Part shown: piece after piece, positions 1 to 9,402 of the stretch
How positions within the stretch are numbered: position 1 is the first letter of the stretch
How the letters are laid out: each line of letters starts with the position of its first letter
Assembly (NCBI GenBank): GCA_009908505.1
Contig: JAAAPD010000027.1
Coordinates: 1-52,920, forward strand
Length of the DNA stretch: 52,920 nt
Source: Alphaproteobacteria bacterium
Lineage (GTDB): Bacteria; Pseudomonadota; Alphaproteobacteria; Rhodobacterales; Rhodobacteraceae
Direction of reading: 5' to 3'
Position numbers and translations under genes: made by a program
Notes under the pieces: generated by a model
Database searches by the model: none
The model's input: only the letters and a program-made list of their open reading frames with translations
Told to the model about the DNA's origin: nothing

Positions 1-2
1 AA

Positions 3-341
3 CCGGTCGAAATCGTCGAGGACACCGGCAGCGGCAGCGCCAACCTGATCATTCCGCTGATCCTGATCGCCCTGATCGCCGCGGCCTCCAGCGGCACCAG
101 CGGCGAAGAACCCGTGATTGAGAGCGACATGCGTGTGAAGACGGATATCGTGCCCGTGGGCACCGCCGCCAATGGCCTGCCGCTCTACCAGTTTCGCTAT
201 ATCGGCGCCGAGGCGGTTTTCGAAGGGGTCATGGCGCAGGATGTGCTGGCCCACACGCCCGAGGCGGTCGTGACCGACTCCAACGGCCTGATGCGTGTCA
301 ATTACGGCATGCTGGGCCTTGAAATGAAACGCATCCACTGA
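3..341 (+). CDS. C-terminal part of a secreted tail-fibre/S74-chaperone-like protein (partial, runs off left edge)
   Basis: The reading frame is already open at base 3 and ends with TGA at 339-341, so the start lies outside the window. The visible part has a Gly/Ser/Thr-rich patch, a hydrophobic run (LIIPLILIALIAAA) and then a small domain with SDMRVKTDI, GLPLYQFRY, FEGVMAQDVL and PEAVV. These motifs are typical of the intramolecular chaperone of endosialidase (peptidase S74) family, which trims phage tail spikes and also occurs in short secreted bacterial proteins. Bases 1-99 are nearly identical to bases 450-551 of the next gene, so the two are tandem paralogues. Its role in the cell is unknown; the domain call is by motif resemblance. 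Confidence 0.75.
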   Translation, partial: PVEIVEDTGSGSANLIIPLILIALIAAASSGTSGEEPVIESDMRVKTDIVPVGTAANGLPLYQFRYIGAEAVFEGVMAQDVLAHTPEAVVTDSNGLMRVNYGMLGLEMKRIH

Positions 342-370
342 ATCAAAACCAAATAAAGAGAAAGTAAAAG

Positions 371-589
371 ATCCTTGCAGCGACGACCATCGCCAGCCTG
401 ACCGCAAGCAGTGCCCTTGCCGGCGGCATGGCCCCCGCCATCGAGATGGAACCGGTCGAGATCGTCGAGGACACCGGCAGCGGCAGCGCCAGCCTGATCA
501 TTCCGCTGATCCTTATCGCCCTGATCGCCGCGGCGGCCTCCAGCAGCACCAGCAACGGGGGCGAGCCAACCGGCATCACCTTCGATTGA
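371..589 (+). pseudogene. Reduced tandem paralogue of the preceding gene, without a usable start codon
   Basis: The frame reads as a secretion signal (ILAATTIASLTASSALAGG) followed by the same EPVEIVEDTGSGSA and LIIPLILIALIAAA segments as the upstream neighbour. It then stops at 587-589 after a short unrelated tail, so the S74-like domain is absent. Going upstream, the codons are AAG at 368 and TAA at 365, so no ATG, GTG or TTG precedes the signal peptide. The first in-frame ATG (428) would discard the signal. Either the start codon was lost and this is a dead duplicate, or initiation uses a rare codon such as ATC at 371. I favour a decaying partial duplication. Confidence 0.55.
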
Positions 590-644
590 CCCACAACGGT
601 GCGCTTTGCCGGCCCCCGGGTCGCCAATCGCGCATCACCACCGC

Positions 645-678
645 AAAAAAAGGGCGCCCCGGCAAGGGCGCCCTTTTT
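645..678 (-). terminator. Rho-independent terminator of lon (bidirectional shape)
   Basis: A perfect 12-bp stem (647-658 with 667-678) closes an 8-base loop. On the minus strand it is followed by seven T residues (complement of 645-651), which fits termination just after the lon stop codon. The plus strand has five T residues inside the stem, so it may also stop transcription from the left. Confidence 0.85.
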
Positions 679-695
679 GGGTCGAATGACCGGGC

Positions 696-3107
696 CTAGT
701 GCGCGACGGTCGCGCCACCCTCTTCGCCCTTGCGCAGGGCGGCTTCGGCCGCGGCGGCTTCCTCGGCCTCTTCATCCCATTCGATCGGTTCGGGCTGACG
801 CACCAACGCGTGCTTGAGCACCTCCGAGACGTGACTGACGGGGATGATCTCCAGCCCCTCTTTCACGTTGTCGGGGATCTCGGGCAGGTCCTTTTCGTTC
901 TCCTCGGGGATCAGCACCGTGGTGATGCCGCCCCGCAGCGCCGCCAGCAACTTTTCCTTCAGCCCGCCGATGGCGGTGGCATTGCCGCGCAGGGTCACCT
1001 CGCCGGTCATGGCGATGTCCTTGCGAACGGGGATCTGTGTCAGAACGCTGACGATCGCGGTAACCATGGCCAGGCCGGCCGAGGGGCCGTCCTTGGGCGT
1101 GGCCCCGTCGGGCACGTGAACGTGGATGTCCAGCTTGTCGAAGCGCGGCGGTTTGACACCCAGCTGCGGGCTGACCGAGCGGACATAGGAATTGGCCGCG
1201 TCGATGCTCTCTTTCATAACGTCGCCCAGGGTGCCGGTGGTCTTCATCCGGCCCTTGCCCGGCAGGCGCACCGCCTCGATATTCAGAAGCTCGCCGCCCA
1301 CCGAGGTATAGGCCAGACCGGTCACAACGCCGATCTGGTCCTTCTCTTCAGCCAGCCCATAGCGGTGCTTCCTGACCCCGAGGAAGTCGGACAGGTTTTC
1401 TTCCGTGACTTCAACGCGTTCCGCCTCTTTCTTCACCAACTTGGTGACGGCCTTTCGGGCCACCTTGGCCATCTCGCGTTCCAAGTTCCGCACCCCTGCC
1501 TCGCGCGTGTAGTGGCGGATGATCCCGGTCAGCGCACTGTCATCGAGCGAGAACTCGGACGGCTTTAGCCCGTGGTTCTTCATCTGCTTGCTCAGCAGGT
1601 GCTGCTTGGCAATCTCGCGCTTCTCGTCCTCGGTGTAGCCCGCCAGCGGGATCACCTCCATGCGGTCCAGAAGCGGCCCGGGCATGTTGTAGCTGTTCGA
1701 TGTGGTCAGGAACATCACGTTGCTGAGGTCATACTCGACCTCCAGGTAGTGATCCACGAAAGTGGAATTCTGTTCCGGGTCAAGCACTTCCAGCATGGCG
1801 CTGGCCGGGTCGCCGCGGAAATCCTGACCCATCTTGTCGATCTCGTCGAGCAGGATCAGCGGGTTCGTCGTCTTGGCCTTTTTCAGCGCCTGGATGATCT
1901 TGCCCGGCATCGAGCCGATATAGGTCCGGCGGTGGCCGCGGATCTCGGACTCGTCGCGCACGCCGCCCAGGCTGATGCGGATGAATTCGCGCCCCGTTGC
2001 CTTGGCGACCGACTTGCCCAGCGAGGTCTTACCCACGCCCGGCGGGCCGACAAGGCACATGATCGGGCCTTTCAGTTTCTTGCTGCGTTGCTGCACGGCC
2101 AGGTATTCGACGATCCGTTCCTTGACCTTTTCCAGCCCGTAATGGTCGTCATCAAGCACCTTCTCGGCGCGGCCCAGATCCCGCTTGGTGCGCGACTTGG
2201 TACCCCACGGGATCGACAGCATCCAGTCGAGATAATTGCGCACAACCGTGGCCTCGGCGGACATGGGCGACATGTTCTTGAGCTTCTTGAGCTCGGCCTC
2301 GGCCTTTTCGCGGGCCTCTTTCGACAGCTTCGTCGCGGCGATCCGGTCCTCGAGCTCGGCGATTTCGCCCTCGCCGTCCTCGCCGTCGCCCAGCTCCTTC
2401 TGAATGGCCTTCATCTGCTCATTCAGGTAATACTCGCGCTGGGTCTTCTCCATCTGGCTCTTGACGCGGGTCTTGATCTTCTTCTCGACCTGCAGGACGG
2501 ACATCTCGCCCTGCATCAGGCCATAAACCTTTTCCAGCCGTTCGCTTATGGACAGGGTTTCCAGAAGCTCCTGCTTCTGGTCGACCTCGATACCCAGGTG
2601 GCCCGCGACAAGGTCGGCCAGCTTGGCGGGCACGTCGGCCTCGTCCACGGCGGCCAGCGCCTCTTCGGGAATGTTCTTCTTGACCTTGGCGTATTTCTCG
2701 AATTCCTGACCGACCGAGCGCGACAGGGCCTCGATCGCGGTCATGTCGCCGGGCATCTCGGTGAGATCTTCGCAGGCGGCCTCGAAATAGGTCTCGTTTT
2801 CAAGGAATTCAGTGATACGCACACGGGTCTTGCCCTCGACCAGCACCTTCACGGTGCCATCGGGCAGTTTCAACAGTTGCAGCACATTGGCCAGCACGCC
2901 AACGCGGTAAATGCCGTCGGTATCGGGATCATCGACGCCCGGGTCGATCTGGCTGGACAGCAGGATCTGCTTGTCCTCGGCCATCACCGCCTCGAGGGCC
3001 TTCACGGATTTCTCGCGGCCCACGAAAAGAGGCACGATCATGTGGGGGAAGACCACGATGTCGCGCAGCGGCAGGATCGGATAGGAATTGCTCAGAGGCT
3101 CTTGCAT
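696..3107 (-). CDS. lon: ATP-dependent Lon protease (endopeptidase La)
   Basis: Lon is a cytoplasmic AAA+ serine protease that degrades damaged and short-lived regulatory proteins as a homohexamer. The 803-residue length is normal for the family. An N-terminal substrate-binding domain (about residues 9-205) and a coiled region precede the AAA+ module with Walker A GPPGVGKT near residue 352. The C-terminal protease domain has the catalytic Ser in GPSAGLAM (near 676) and the Lys in [11 protein letters not shown] (near 718). The start is supported by AAGGAAAGAG upstream of ATG. A heat-shock-type promoter lies about 75 bases upstream, and a strong terminator follows the stop codon, so the gene is probably transcribed alone. 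Confidence 0.98.
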   Translation of the reverse strand: MQEPLSNSYPILPLRDIVVFPHMIVPLFVGREKSVKALEAVMAEDKQILLSSQIDPGVDDPDTDGIYRVGVLANVLQLLKLPDGTVKVLVEGKTRVRITEFLENETYFEAACEDLTEMPGDMTAIEALSRSVGQEFEKYAKVKKNIPEEALAAVDEADVPAKLADLVAGHLGIEVDQKQELLETLSISERLEKVYGLMQGEMSVLQVEKKIKTRVKSQMEKTQREYYLNEQMKAIQKELGDGEDGEGEIAELEDRIAATKLSKEAREKAEAELKKLKNMSPMSAEATVVRNYLDWMLSIPWGTKSRTKRDLGRAEKVLDDDHYGLEKVKERIVEYLAVQQRSKKLKGPIMCLVGPPGVGKTSLGKSVAKATGREFIRISLGGVRDESEIRGHRRTYIGSMPGKIIQALKKAKTTNPLILLDEIDKMGQDFRGDPASAMLEVLDPEQNSTFVDHYLEVEYDLSNVMFLTTSNSYNMPGPLLDRMEVIPLAGYTEDEKREIAKQHLLSKQMKNHGLKPSEFSLDDSALTGIIRHYTREAGVRNLEREMAKVARKAVTKLVKKEAERVEVTEENLSDFLGVRKHRYGLAEEKDQIGVVTGLAYTSVGGELLNIEAVRLPGKGRMKTTGTLGDVMKESIDAANSYVRSVSPQLGVKPPRFDKLDIHVHVPDGATPKDGPSAGLAMVTAIVSVLTQIPVRKDIAMTGEVTLRGNATAIGGLKEKLLAALRGGITTVLIPEENEKDLPEIPDNVKEGLEIIPVSHVSEVLKHALVRQPEPIEWDEEAEEAAAAEAALRKGEEGGATVAH

Positions 3108-3182
3108 GCTCTTTCCTTGTTCTTGGCAAGACGGCGGGTCCCAGCGTTAGGCAACGCCCCCGTCTCCGGTCATGGACAACAA

Positions 3183-3212
3183 TAATTGGGTCTTGGCGCC
3201 CTGTTTTCAACC
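3183..3212 (-). promoter_or_regulatory. Candidate RpoH (sigma-32) heat-shock promoter of lon
   Basis: On the minus strand GGTTGAAAA (complement of 3204-3212) and CCCAATTA (complement of 3183-3190) match the -35 (CTTGAAA) and -10 (CCYATNT) elements of heat-shock promoters. Seventeen bases separate the TTG core from the -10 element. Transcription would begin about 70 bases before the lon ATG. Lon is a classic RpoH target; use in this organism is inferred from the match alone. Confidence 0.6.
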
Positions 3213-3247
3213 ATGCCCGGTCACGCGTCGGTGATCCATTAGTGCCC

Positions 3248-4157
3248 ATGCTTGCGGGGGGCCGCAAGAGAGCGTGCGATCTTTCTTGGGGAAAACTCAG
3301 CTTGACGGGCCGGGCCGAACGTCGCCGGGCGCTTTACGTCTTTGTCCTCTGGACCATTTTCGTGCTTGTGGGCTTGCATTCTCACGGGGACGCGGCCCTG
3401 CCCACCGGTTTCTGGCCGGCGGGGTTGGTTGTGACAGCCCTTCTGTTCGCCCTGCTCTCGTGGCTGGTCACATCGCTTGTCCGGTTCACCCGATCCATGG
3501 CGCCAATCCTGCCGCTGCTGGTGCTTCATGCCGGCTTGGCCGAGGCGGGCCTGTTCGACGGCCTTGTGCCGGGGCGGCCCGAATTGGGCGGCACGCTGAC
3601 ATGGCTGGTTCCCCTTGGTCCTCTATATCTTGGCTTTGAACCTGCCGATCATCCGGCGTGTCGGACGCCGCCACGCCACATACAAGGTGCGCTGCCGCAC
3701 CACCCTGCCCGCCTGACTGCTGTATGACGGGCTGGTCGGCCGCCCGGGCCATGAGGCTATGCTGGCCGAGGCCGACATGATCCGCGCATTCGACGCCCAT
3801 CCCCACGACCCGTCGCGCATCCGGGTCATTGAAAAGATCAACCGCAAGCTGGAGATCGAGGAACACCGCACGATCCTGTCGCAGGATCCGCCGCGCTCCT
3901 GCCATTACGACTTCATCCACGCCAACCGGATGGACGCGCCCGAGGCCAATTCCGGAAGCGTGGGCTACGACATCGAGGATCTGGGGGCCAAGCGCCAGGT
4001 GACCAAGTGCGCGACCTTCAACAACGCCTCTTTGGCCACCCGCCTCTTCGAATGGCTCGATGACAGCCAAGGCAAGGAGCTTGACCGTCGCGTGGGGCTG
4101 CTTGAGAAACGCGTCAAGGCCAAGGGCACCAGCCTTGAAAGCGAGGTCTTCGCCTAA
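3248..4157 (+). pseudogene. Membrane protein gene broken by a frameshift and an internal stop (family unknown)
   Basis: Strong GC3 coding bias starts in the frame of ATG 3248, with hydrophobic segments VFVLWTIFVLVGL and LVVTALLFALLSWLV plus two weaker ones. At about 3600 the bias jumps to the frame beginning at 3600 (LVLYILALNLPIIRR), exactly where TGGCTGG looks like a 4-bp duplication. Removing four bases rejoins the frames. That frame then meets TGA at 3714, where TGG would give PAWLLYDGLVGR, and stays open to the TAA at 4155-4157. The C-terminal 133 codons (from ATG 3759) are intact and could still be made. I infer an ancestral protein of about 300 residues, with an N-terminal membrane part and a soluble charged C-terminal part. 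Two separate small genes are the alternative. Confidence 0.55.
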
Positions 4158-5284
4158 AGCGGCGCGATGTCGCCGTGCGAGCACGTGGCGTGGAACTCGG
4201 CCTCCCACGCGGCGAACGTCCCTTCTGCAATCGCGGCGCGCATGCCGGCCATGATGTGCTGATAGTAATGCAGGTTGTGCCAGGTCAGCAGCATGCCCGA
4301 GATCATTTCACCGGCGCGGAAGACATGGTGCAAATAGGCGCGGGAATACTTGGCGCAGGCCGGACAGGTGCAGGCCGCGTCCAGCGGGCGCGGATCATCG
4401 GCGTGGCGCGCGTTCTTGAGGTTGACCTGGCCGCGCCGGGTCCAGGCCTGGCCGGTGCGGCCCGACCGGCTGGGCAGGACGCAATCCATCATGTCCACGC
4501 CCCGCTTGACCGCGCCGACGACATCGTCCGGCTTGCCCACGCCCATCAGGTAGCGCGGCTTGTCCTTGGGCAGGAAACTCGGGGCATAGTCCAGCACGCC
4601 GAACATCGCCTCCTGCCCCTCGCCCACGGCCAGCCCGCCTATGGCGTAACCTTCGAACCCGATCGCCTTGAGCGCCTCGGCGCTTTCCTCGCGCAGGTCG
4701 GGCGACACGCCGCCCTGCATGATCCCGAAGAGCGCATGGCCGGGCCGTTCGCCGAACGCATCGCGCGACCGCTGTGCCCACCGCATGGACAGGTGCATGC
4801 TGTCGGCCACGGCCTGTTCGGTGGCGGGCAGCGCGGGGCATTCGTCGAAACACATCACGATGTCCGATCCCAGAAGGCGCTGGATCTCCATCGACCGTTC
4901 TGGAGTCAGCTCATGTTTCGAGCCGTCCACATGGCTGCGGAAGGTCACGCCGTTTTCCGTCAGCTTGCGCAGCCCGGCCAGCGACATCACCTGGAAGCCC
5001 CCCGAATCCGTCAGGATCGGCCCCGCCCAGTTCATGAACGCGTGCAGCCCGCCCAGTCGCGCGATGCGTTCCGCCCCTGGGCGCAGCATCAGGTGATATG
5101 TATTGCCCAGCAGGATATCGGCCCCCGTGGCCGCCACGCTTTCGGGCAGCATCGCCTTGACGGTCGCCGCCGTGCCCACGGGCATGAAGGCGGGCGTTCG
5201 GACCTGGCCGCGCGGGGTCGAGATGACACCGGTGCGCGCCGTCCCGTCGGTGGCGTTCAGCTGAAATGCGAACCTGTCCGGCAT
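4154..5284 (-). CDS. tgt: Queuine/preQ1 tRNA-guanine transglycosylase
   Basis: Tgt exchanges guanine-34 for preQ1 in the anticodon of Asp, Asn, His and Tyr tRNAs, the committed step of queuosine formation. The 376-residue length is standard. Visible signatures are [10 protein letters not shown] with an active-site Asp near residue 92, the [12 protein letters not shown] segment carrying the second catalytic Asp, and the zinc site CTCPAC followed by a downstream His. The start follows a reasonable upstream AAGGAAAG. Its stop overlaps by four bases the end of the decayed gene on the other strand. The tRNA-Asn (GTT) at 44875 in this window is a natural substrate. Confidence 0.97.
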   Translation of the reverse strand: MPDRFAFQLNATDGTARTGVISTPRGQVRTPAFMPVGTAATVKAMLPESVAATGADILLGNTYHLMLRPGAERIARLGGLHAFMNWAGPILTDSGGFQVMSLAGLRKLTENGVTFRSHVDGSKHELTPERSMEIQRLLGSDIVMCFDECPALPATEQAVADSMHLSMRWAQRSRDAFGERPGHALFGIMQGGVSPDLREESAEALKAIGFEGYAIGGLAVGEGQEAMFGVLDYAPSFLPKDKPRYLMGVGKPDDVVGAVKRGVDMMDCVLPSRSGRTGQAWTRRGQVNLKNARHADDPRPLDAACTCPACAKYSRAYLHHVFRAGEMISGMLLTWHNLHYYQHIMAGMRAAIAEGTFAAWEAEFHATCSHGDIAPL

Positions 5285-5350
5285 CTGGCTTTCCTTTGCA
5301 ATTCCGCCCGGCCTTGTTACCCATAGAAACAGAAAAGAAAAGGAGCCCCC

Positions 5351-6772
5351 ATGTCCGAGACCGACAAGCAGCCCGAGCCGATTCGACTTGGATGGGAGGA
5401 TTGGCTTGGCTTGCCGGACCTCGGACTTCCAACCTTGCGGGCCAAGGTCGACACCGGCGCACGCACCTCAGCGCTGCATGCGTTCGAGATCGAAACCTTC
5501 GGGTCGGCCCGCGCGCCCAAGGTCCGGTTCGCCGTCCATCCCATTCCCGGACGCGACGACATCTCGATCACGTGTTCGGCCCCGGTCGTGGACCGGCGCG
5601 AGGTGACGTCGTCCAACGGCGAGATCGAGATGCGCTACGTGATCGAGACCAACGTTGATGTCGGGGATGGGCACAGCTGGCCGATCGAGGTGACGCTGAC
5701 CGACCGCGCCACCATGGCCAACCGAATGCTGCTGGGGCGGCAGGCCCTGCGCGATGACGTGATCGTACAGCCGACCGAACGGTTCCTGCGCCCCGAACGC
5801 AGCTTCGATGTCTACACGACCCGCCGGATCAAGCAGGTGGCCCCGCGCCGGGCCCTGCGCATCGCCGTGCTCAGCCGCGAGGCCAACAACTATTCCACCA
5901 AGCGCATCGTCCACGAAGGCGAAGAACGCGGCCACACCGTCGAGATCATCGACACCACGCGGTGCTACATGGCGATCAACGCGCTGGCCCCCGAAGTGCA
6001 TTACGACGGCAAACGTCTGCCCCGCTACGACGCCGTGATCCCGCGGATCGGCGCCTCGATCACGCCCTATGGCACCGCGATCGTCCGGCAGTTCGAAACC
6101 CTGGGCACCTATTGCCTGAACAGCAGCGACGGGATTTCCGCCAGCCGCGACAAGCTGCATGCCCACCAGGTTCTGGCGGGGCAGAAGGTAGGCATGCCGA
6201 CGACCGCCTTCGCCGCAAGCCCCAAGGATACAAGCAACCTGATCGGCCTGGTCGGGTCGGCGCCGCTGATCGTGAAACTGCTGGAAAGCACGCAGGGCAA
6301 GGGCGTGGTGCTGGCCGAAACCAAGAAGGCCGCCGAATCCGTGATCGACGCCTTCCGCGGCCTCAGGGCCAATTTCCTCGTGCAGCAATTCGTCAAGGAG
6401 GCGGCGGGCGAGGATATTCGCTGTTTCGTGATCGCCGGCAAGGTCGTGGCCTCGATGAAGCGCAGCTCGGGGGGCGACGATTTCCGGTCGAACCTGCACC
6501 GTGGAGGATCGGCCGTCGCGACCCGCATATCGGCTGCCGAGCGCCGCGTCGCGGTCAAGGCGGCCAAGGCCTTCGACTTGGGGGTGGCCGGGGTGGACCT
6601 GCTAAGGTCCGAGGACGGGCCGAAGGTGCTAGAGGTCAACTCCTCGCCCGGACTGGAAGGGATCGAGAAGGCCAGCAAGAAGAACCTGGCCGGCAAGCTG
6701 TTTGACCATATCGAGGAACAGGTGCGCCCCAGCCCGGCGCGACGCGCCACGACCAAGACGGGCAAGAAATAG
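5351..6772 (+). CDS. RimK-type ATP-grasp ligase fused to an N-terminal retropepsin-like (RimB/Zn-protease) domain
   Basis: The 473-residue protein starts at ATG 5351 behind AAAAGGAG. Residues about 10-145 form a retropepsin-like domain (Pfam 'ATP-dependent zinc protease', RimB type) with the catalytic motif KVDTGART, Asp34. Residues about 165-460 form a RimK ATP-grasp domain ([53 protein letters not shown]). RimK ligases add glutamates to the C-terminus of ribosomal protein S6 or to other acceptors, and RimB-type proteases are proposed to trim such tails. Having both in one chain suggests a writer and eraser or processor in one protein; the acceptor is unknown. It is divergent from tgt and appears monocistronic. 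Confidence 0.9.
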   Translation: MSETDKQPEPIRLGWEDWLGLPDLGLPTLRAKVDTGARTSALHAFEIETFGSARAPKVRFAVHPIPGRDDISITCSAPVVDRREVTSSNGEIEMRYVIETNVDVGDGHSWPIEVTLTDRATMANRMLLGRQALRDDVIVQPTERFLRPERSFDVYTTRRIKQVAPRRALRIAVLSREANNYSTKRIVHEGEERGHTVEIIDTTRCYMAINALAPEVHYDGKRLPRYDAVIPRIGASITPYGTAIVRQFETLGTYCLNSSDGISASRDKLHAHQVLAGQKVGMPTTAFAASPKDTSNLIGLVGSAPLIVKLLESTQGKGVVLAETKKAAESVIDAFRGLRANFLVQQFVKEAAGEDIRCFVIAGKVVASMKRSSGGDDFRSNLHRGGSAVATRISAAERRVAVKAAKAFDLGVAGVDLLRSEDGPKVLEVNSSPGLEGIEKASKKNLAGKLFDHIEEQVRPSPARRATTKTGKK

Positions 6773-6870
6773 GCGCCTCGCCGAACGCCGCGCCAGCCGA
6801 CGTGGCAAAAACAGGACACTGCCGGAACAAAAGGCGCCCGCCGCGCCTATGCGCTTCTTTTGACGCGAAA

Positions 6871-6886
6871 TTAACTCTACGTTAAC
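6871..6886 (+). promoter_or_regulatory. Perfect full-length CtrA box upstream of the triple-barrel gene
   Basis: TTAACTCTACGTTAAC fits the alphaproteobacterial CtrA consensus TTAA-N7-TTAAC with no mismatch. It lies 62 bases upstream of the next ATG. CtrA is the master regulator of cell cycle, motility and envelope genes, so this implies CtrA control of the outer-membrane protein. Binding has not been shown. Confidence 0.65.
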
Positions 6887-6947
6887 CGCAGGAATCGGTA
6901 ACGAGTTCATTTGTTACAACTCATTTTCAAAAGTTGGGGAACCCAGA

Positions 6948-8840
6948 ATGGGACGCTACCTATTATCCACGACCGCGCTGGCGGTCATTGCCTCGGGCGC
7001 TTGCGCCCAGGATGCCGGCCACGACTGGAACGGCTGGTTCGCGGGCGCGCAGCTCGGCTTCAACCAGCATACGGCCACGTTCGAGGATCCGGACTACGAC
7101 TGGTACGGGTCGACGCAGGATTTCGTGACGCCGGGGCTCGGCCTCGGGGTGCAGCTGGGCTACAACATCGTGCGTGACAACGTCCTGACCGGCTTTGTCG
7201 TCGATGTCAGCGCGATGACCAATGACGGCTACGAGATCTACGCCAGCGACAATCAGGTGCCCAACACGATCGGTTATCTGGCCACCCTGCGCGGCCGCCA
7301 GGGTCTGGCCGTGGATGACACGATGGTCTACGGAACCGCCGGTCTGGCCTTCGCCGATTTCGACCGGTCCTGGACCGAGTTCAACGATGTCTCCGACACC
7401 TGGCCCGACCTTGGGGCGACCAAGACCGGCGTGGCGCTGGGCTTCGGCGTCGAACATGCGATCGGTGGCGGCTGGTCGGTCAGTGCCGACTACCTGGCCA
7501 GCATCTTCGGCGAGAATATCAGCGTCAACGACGATGGCTTCCCGATGCGGATCAACGACACGATCCACAGCATAAACCTGGCGGTGAACTACCAGTTCGG
7601 CGGCGACCGGGGCACCGCCTCGGGCGGCTATGGCACACCCGCCGATTTCGGCGGCGCCTATGTGGGCGCGCTGCTGGGCTACGGCGCCTCGGAGATCGCG
7701 CGCAGCGATATCGAGTTCAACAACATGGGCGGTACCTACGATGTCGGCGCCGATGGCGGGATCGTCGGCCTTGCCGGCGGGTACAACTGGCAGAGCGGCG
7801 CCATGGTCTACGGTGTCGAGGCGCGCCTGGATACCGCCAGCATGTCGGCCAACTACGATGCCTACTACGGCGAGATCGACGTGTCGGTCGACCAGAGTTT
7901 CAGCCTGCGCGGCCGCACCGGCGTCGCGGTCAATGACGCGCTCATGTATGTTCTGGGCGGGGTGACCCTGGCCAACGTGACCAATACCTATGGCAGCGAA
8001 GAGGACCTCAGCGGCCGTTATGGCGGCTTGACCGTCGGCTTCGGTGTCGAACAGATGATGTCGGACACGCTGTCCTGGAATGTCGAGGCCAGCTACACCC
8101 GCCTCGACGGGATAGGAGAGTCGGACAACGCCGAAGAAGGCCATGCGGACTATGCCCAGGTGACCGCGGCCCTGAACTACCATATCGGTGGAACGGGCAG
8201 TGGCGGCACCGGCGCCCTCGCCCCCGGCCGCGATTGGTCCGGCGGTTTCTACGGCGCCGATTTCGCCCTTCTGGCCAACAAGGCTTCGATCTGGGATCAG
8301 GACTACGAAGACTATGGCGGCACCTTCGACGTCACGTCGCTGGGCGCCGGGATCGGTGGCCATGCCGGGTATAACTGGCAGAGCGGCAGCTTCGTCTACG
8401 GGGTGCTGGGTGACCTGGCGCTGTATTCCAACAACGCCACCCGCACGGCGGACAGCTATCGTGAGATCGAATCGCGGCTCAGGTCCATGGCCACGCTGCG
8501 CGGCCGGGCGGGCATCGCCACCGGTGACAGCATGTTCTATGCCACTGGCGGCCTGGCCCTGGCCCAGTCGGACCTGACCTATACCTACCTGCCCTCCACA
8601 TCGCCCGAATTCGACCTGAGCGATACGCGGGCCGGGGCGGTGGTCGGCCTGGGTGTGGAACACGCCATGTCCGAGACGACCAGCTTCAAGGTCGAGGCGC
8701 TGATGACCCGCTTCGACGACAAGAGCTACTTCAACGGCGATGATTGCAGCGGCCCCGCCGGCTTCAGCGGCGAGGACTGCAACATGGATGGCTGGGACGA
8801 CAACGTCCAGATCAAGGCCGGCCTGTCCTGGGCCTTCTGA
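6948..8840 (+). CDS. Outer-membrane protein made of three tandem Omp25/OmpA-like beta-barrel repeats
   Basis: The 630-residue protein starts with a signal peptide (cleavage predicted after ASGACA). Three homologous units follow, at about residues 24-215, 228-415 and 428-630. Each starts with an aromatic Gly-rich strand (DWNGWFAGAQLG; DFGGAYVGALLG; DWSGGFYGADFA). Each then has LRGRxGxA followed by a MVYGTAGLA-like strand, a xGVEHAxS strand, and a closing aromatic strand, the last ending in WAF. One such unit normally is a whole 8-stranded barrel of about 200 residues, so this is an unusual triplication. GGGGAA lies 8 bases before the ATG. A CtrA box precedes the gene and a hairpin follows it. 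Function (adhesion, porin or structure) is unknown. Confidence 0.85.
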   Translation: MGRYLLSTTALAVIASGACAQDAGHDWNGWFAGAQLGFNQHTATFEDPDYDWYGSTQDFVTPGLGLGVQLGYNIVRDNVLTGFVVDVSAMTNDGYEIYASDNQVPNTIGYLATLRGRQGLAVDDTMVYGTAGLAFADFDRSWTEFNDVSDTWPDLGATKTGVALGFGVEHAIGGGWSVSADYLASIFGENISVNDDGFPMRINDTIHSINLAVNYQFGGDRGTASGGYGTPADFGGAYVGALLGYGASEIARSDIEFNNMGGTYDVGADGGIVGLAGGYNWQSGAMVYGVEARLDTASMSANYDAYYGEIDVSVDQSFSLRGRTGVAVNDALMYVLGGVTLANVTNTYGSEEDLSGRYGGLTVGFGVEQMMSDTLSWNVEASYTRLDGIGESDNAEEGHADYAQVTAALNYHIGGTGSGGTGALAPGRDWSGGFYGADFALLANKASIWDQDYEDYGGTFDVTSLGAGIGGHAGYNWQSGSFVYGVLGDLALYSNNATRTADSYREIESRLRSMATLRGRAGIATGDSMFYATGGLALAQSDLTYTYLPSTSPEFDLSDTRAGAVVGLGVEHAMSETTSFKVEALMTRFDDKSYFNGDDCSGPAGFSGEDCNMDGWDDNVQIKAGLSWAF

Positions 8841-8848
8841 TCCACTCG

Positions 8849-8875
8849 CCCGGGCGGTTCCAGTAACCGCCCGGG
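8849..8875 (+). terminator. Hairpin downstream of the triple-barrel gene
   Basis: A perfect 11-bp GC-rich stem (8849-8859 with 8865-8875) has a 5-base loop and begins eight bases after the stop codon. There is no following T-run, so it may act as a weak terminator or as a 3' stabiliser of the mRNA. Confidence 0.6.
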
Positions 8876-8988
8876 GCACACTTGCGGGGCGGACCTGCCC
8901 CGTTTCACGCCACGGCGACGGCGCGCCCCCTTTACCCGGACCTCGGTATTCTTATATGAATGGTCAGGAATGAACCGGGATATGCGCA

Positions 8989-9351
8989 ATGACCGACCAG
9001 AGCCAACCCTTGGAAGGCGCTCCGCTGATCAAGCCATCGACTACTGATCATCCGCTCTACGACCAGATCGTGGAAGCGTGCCAATCCGTCTATGACCCCG
9101 AGATTCCGGTGAACATCTACGACCTCGGTCTCGTCTACACGGTCGAGATTTCCGAGGCGGGCGAAGTGCACGTGATCATGACGCTGACCGCGCCGGGCTG
9201 TCCCGTCGCAGGTGAGATGCCCGGCTGGGTCCATGATGCCGTGGCCGCCGTGCCCGGCGTCCAGATGGCCGATGTGGAACTGACATGGGACCCGCCCTGG
9301 GGCATGGACATGATGTCGGACGAGGCACGGCTGGAACTCGGCTTCATGTAA
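8989..9351 (+). CDS. sufT: SufT-type Fe-S assembly protein (MIP18/DUF59 family)
   Basis: This 120-residue cytoplasmic protein is essentially a single DUF59/MIP18 domain, a family involved in maturation of Fe-S proteins. Diagnostic segments are VYDPEIPVNIYDLGLVY, LTAPGCPVAGEMP with the conserved Cys, and the terminal VELTWDPPW motif. Genes of this type often close suf operons, but here it stands apart from the SufA-type gene (11600) and sufE (37394), suggesting a dispersed suf set. The start is ATG 8989, between the barrel gene's hairpin and the SatD promoter. Confidence 0.93.
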   Translation: MTDQSQPLEGAPLIKPSTTDHPLYDQIVEACQSVYDPEIPVNIYDLGLVYTVEISEAGEVHVIMTLTAPGCPVAGEMPGWVHDAVAAVPGVQMADVELTWDPPWGMDMMSDEARLELGFM

Positions 9352-9366
9352 GGCAACCGAAAAAGG

Positions 9367-9400
9367 TTGCGTTATCCCAAATGCACCCTAATATGGGTGC
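9367..9400 (+). promoter_or_regulatory. Promoter with overlapping palindromic operator for the SatD-like gene
   Basis: TTGCGT (9367-9372) and TAATAT (9389-9394), 16 bases apart, form a good -35/-10 pair. The -10 element sits exactly in the centre of the inverted repeat GCACCC-TAATAT-GGGTGC (9383-9400). Transcription would begin near 9401, next to the ATG at 9403, implying a leaderless mRNA. A repressor bound to the palindrome would block RNA polymerase. Confidence 0.55.
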
Positions 9401-9402
9401 GC

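Noticed and set aside
1572..3185. 537-codon open frame on the plus strand
   Set aside because: It is the antisense of lon, Leu/His-rich, with no ribosome site or family resemblance; a by-product of high GC.
6963..8879. 638-codon open frame on the minus strand
   Set aside because: It mirrors the triple-barrel gene on the opposite strand, and its codon bias is wrong.
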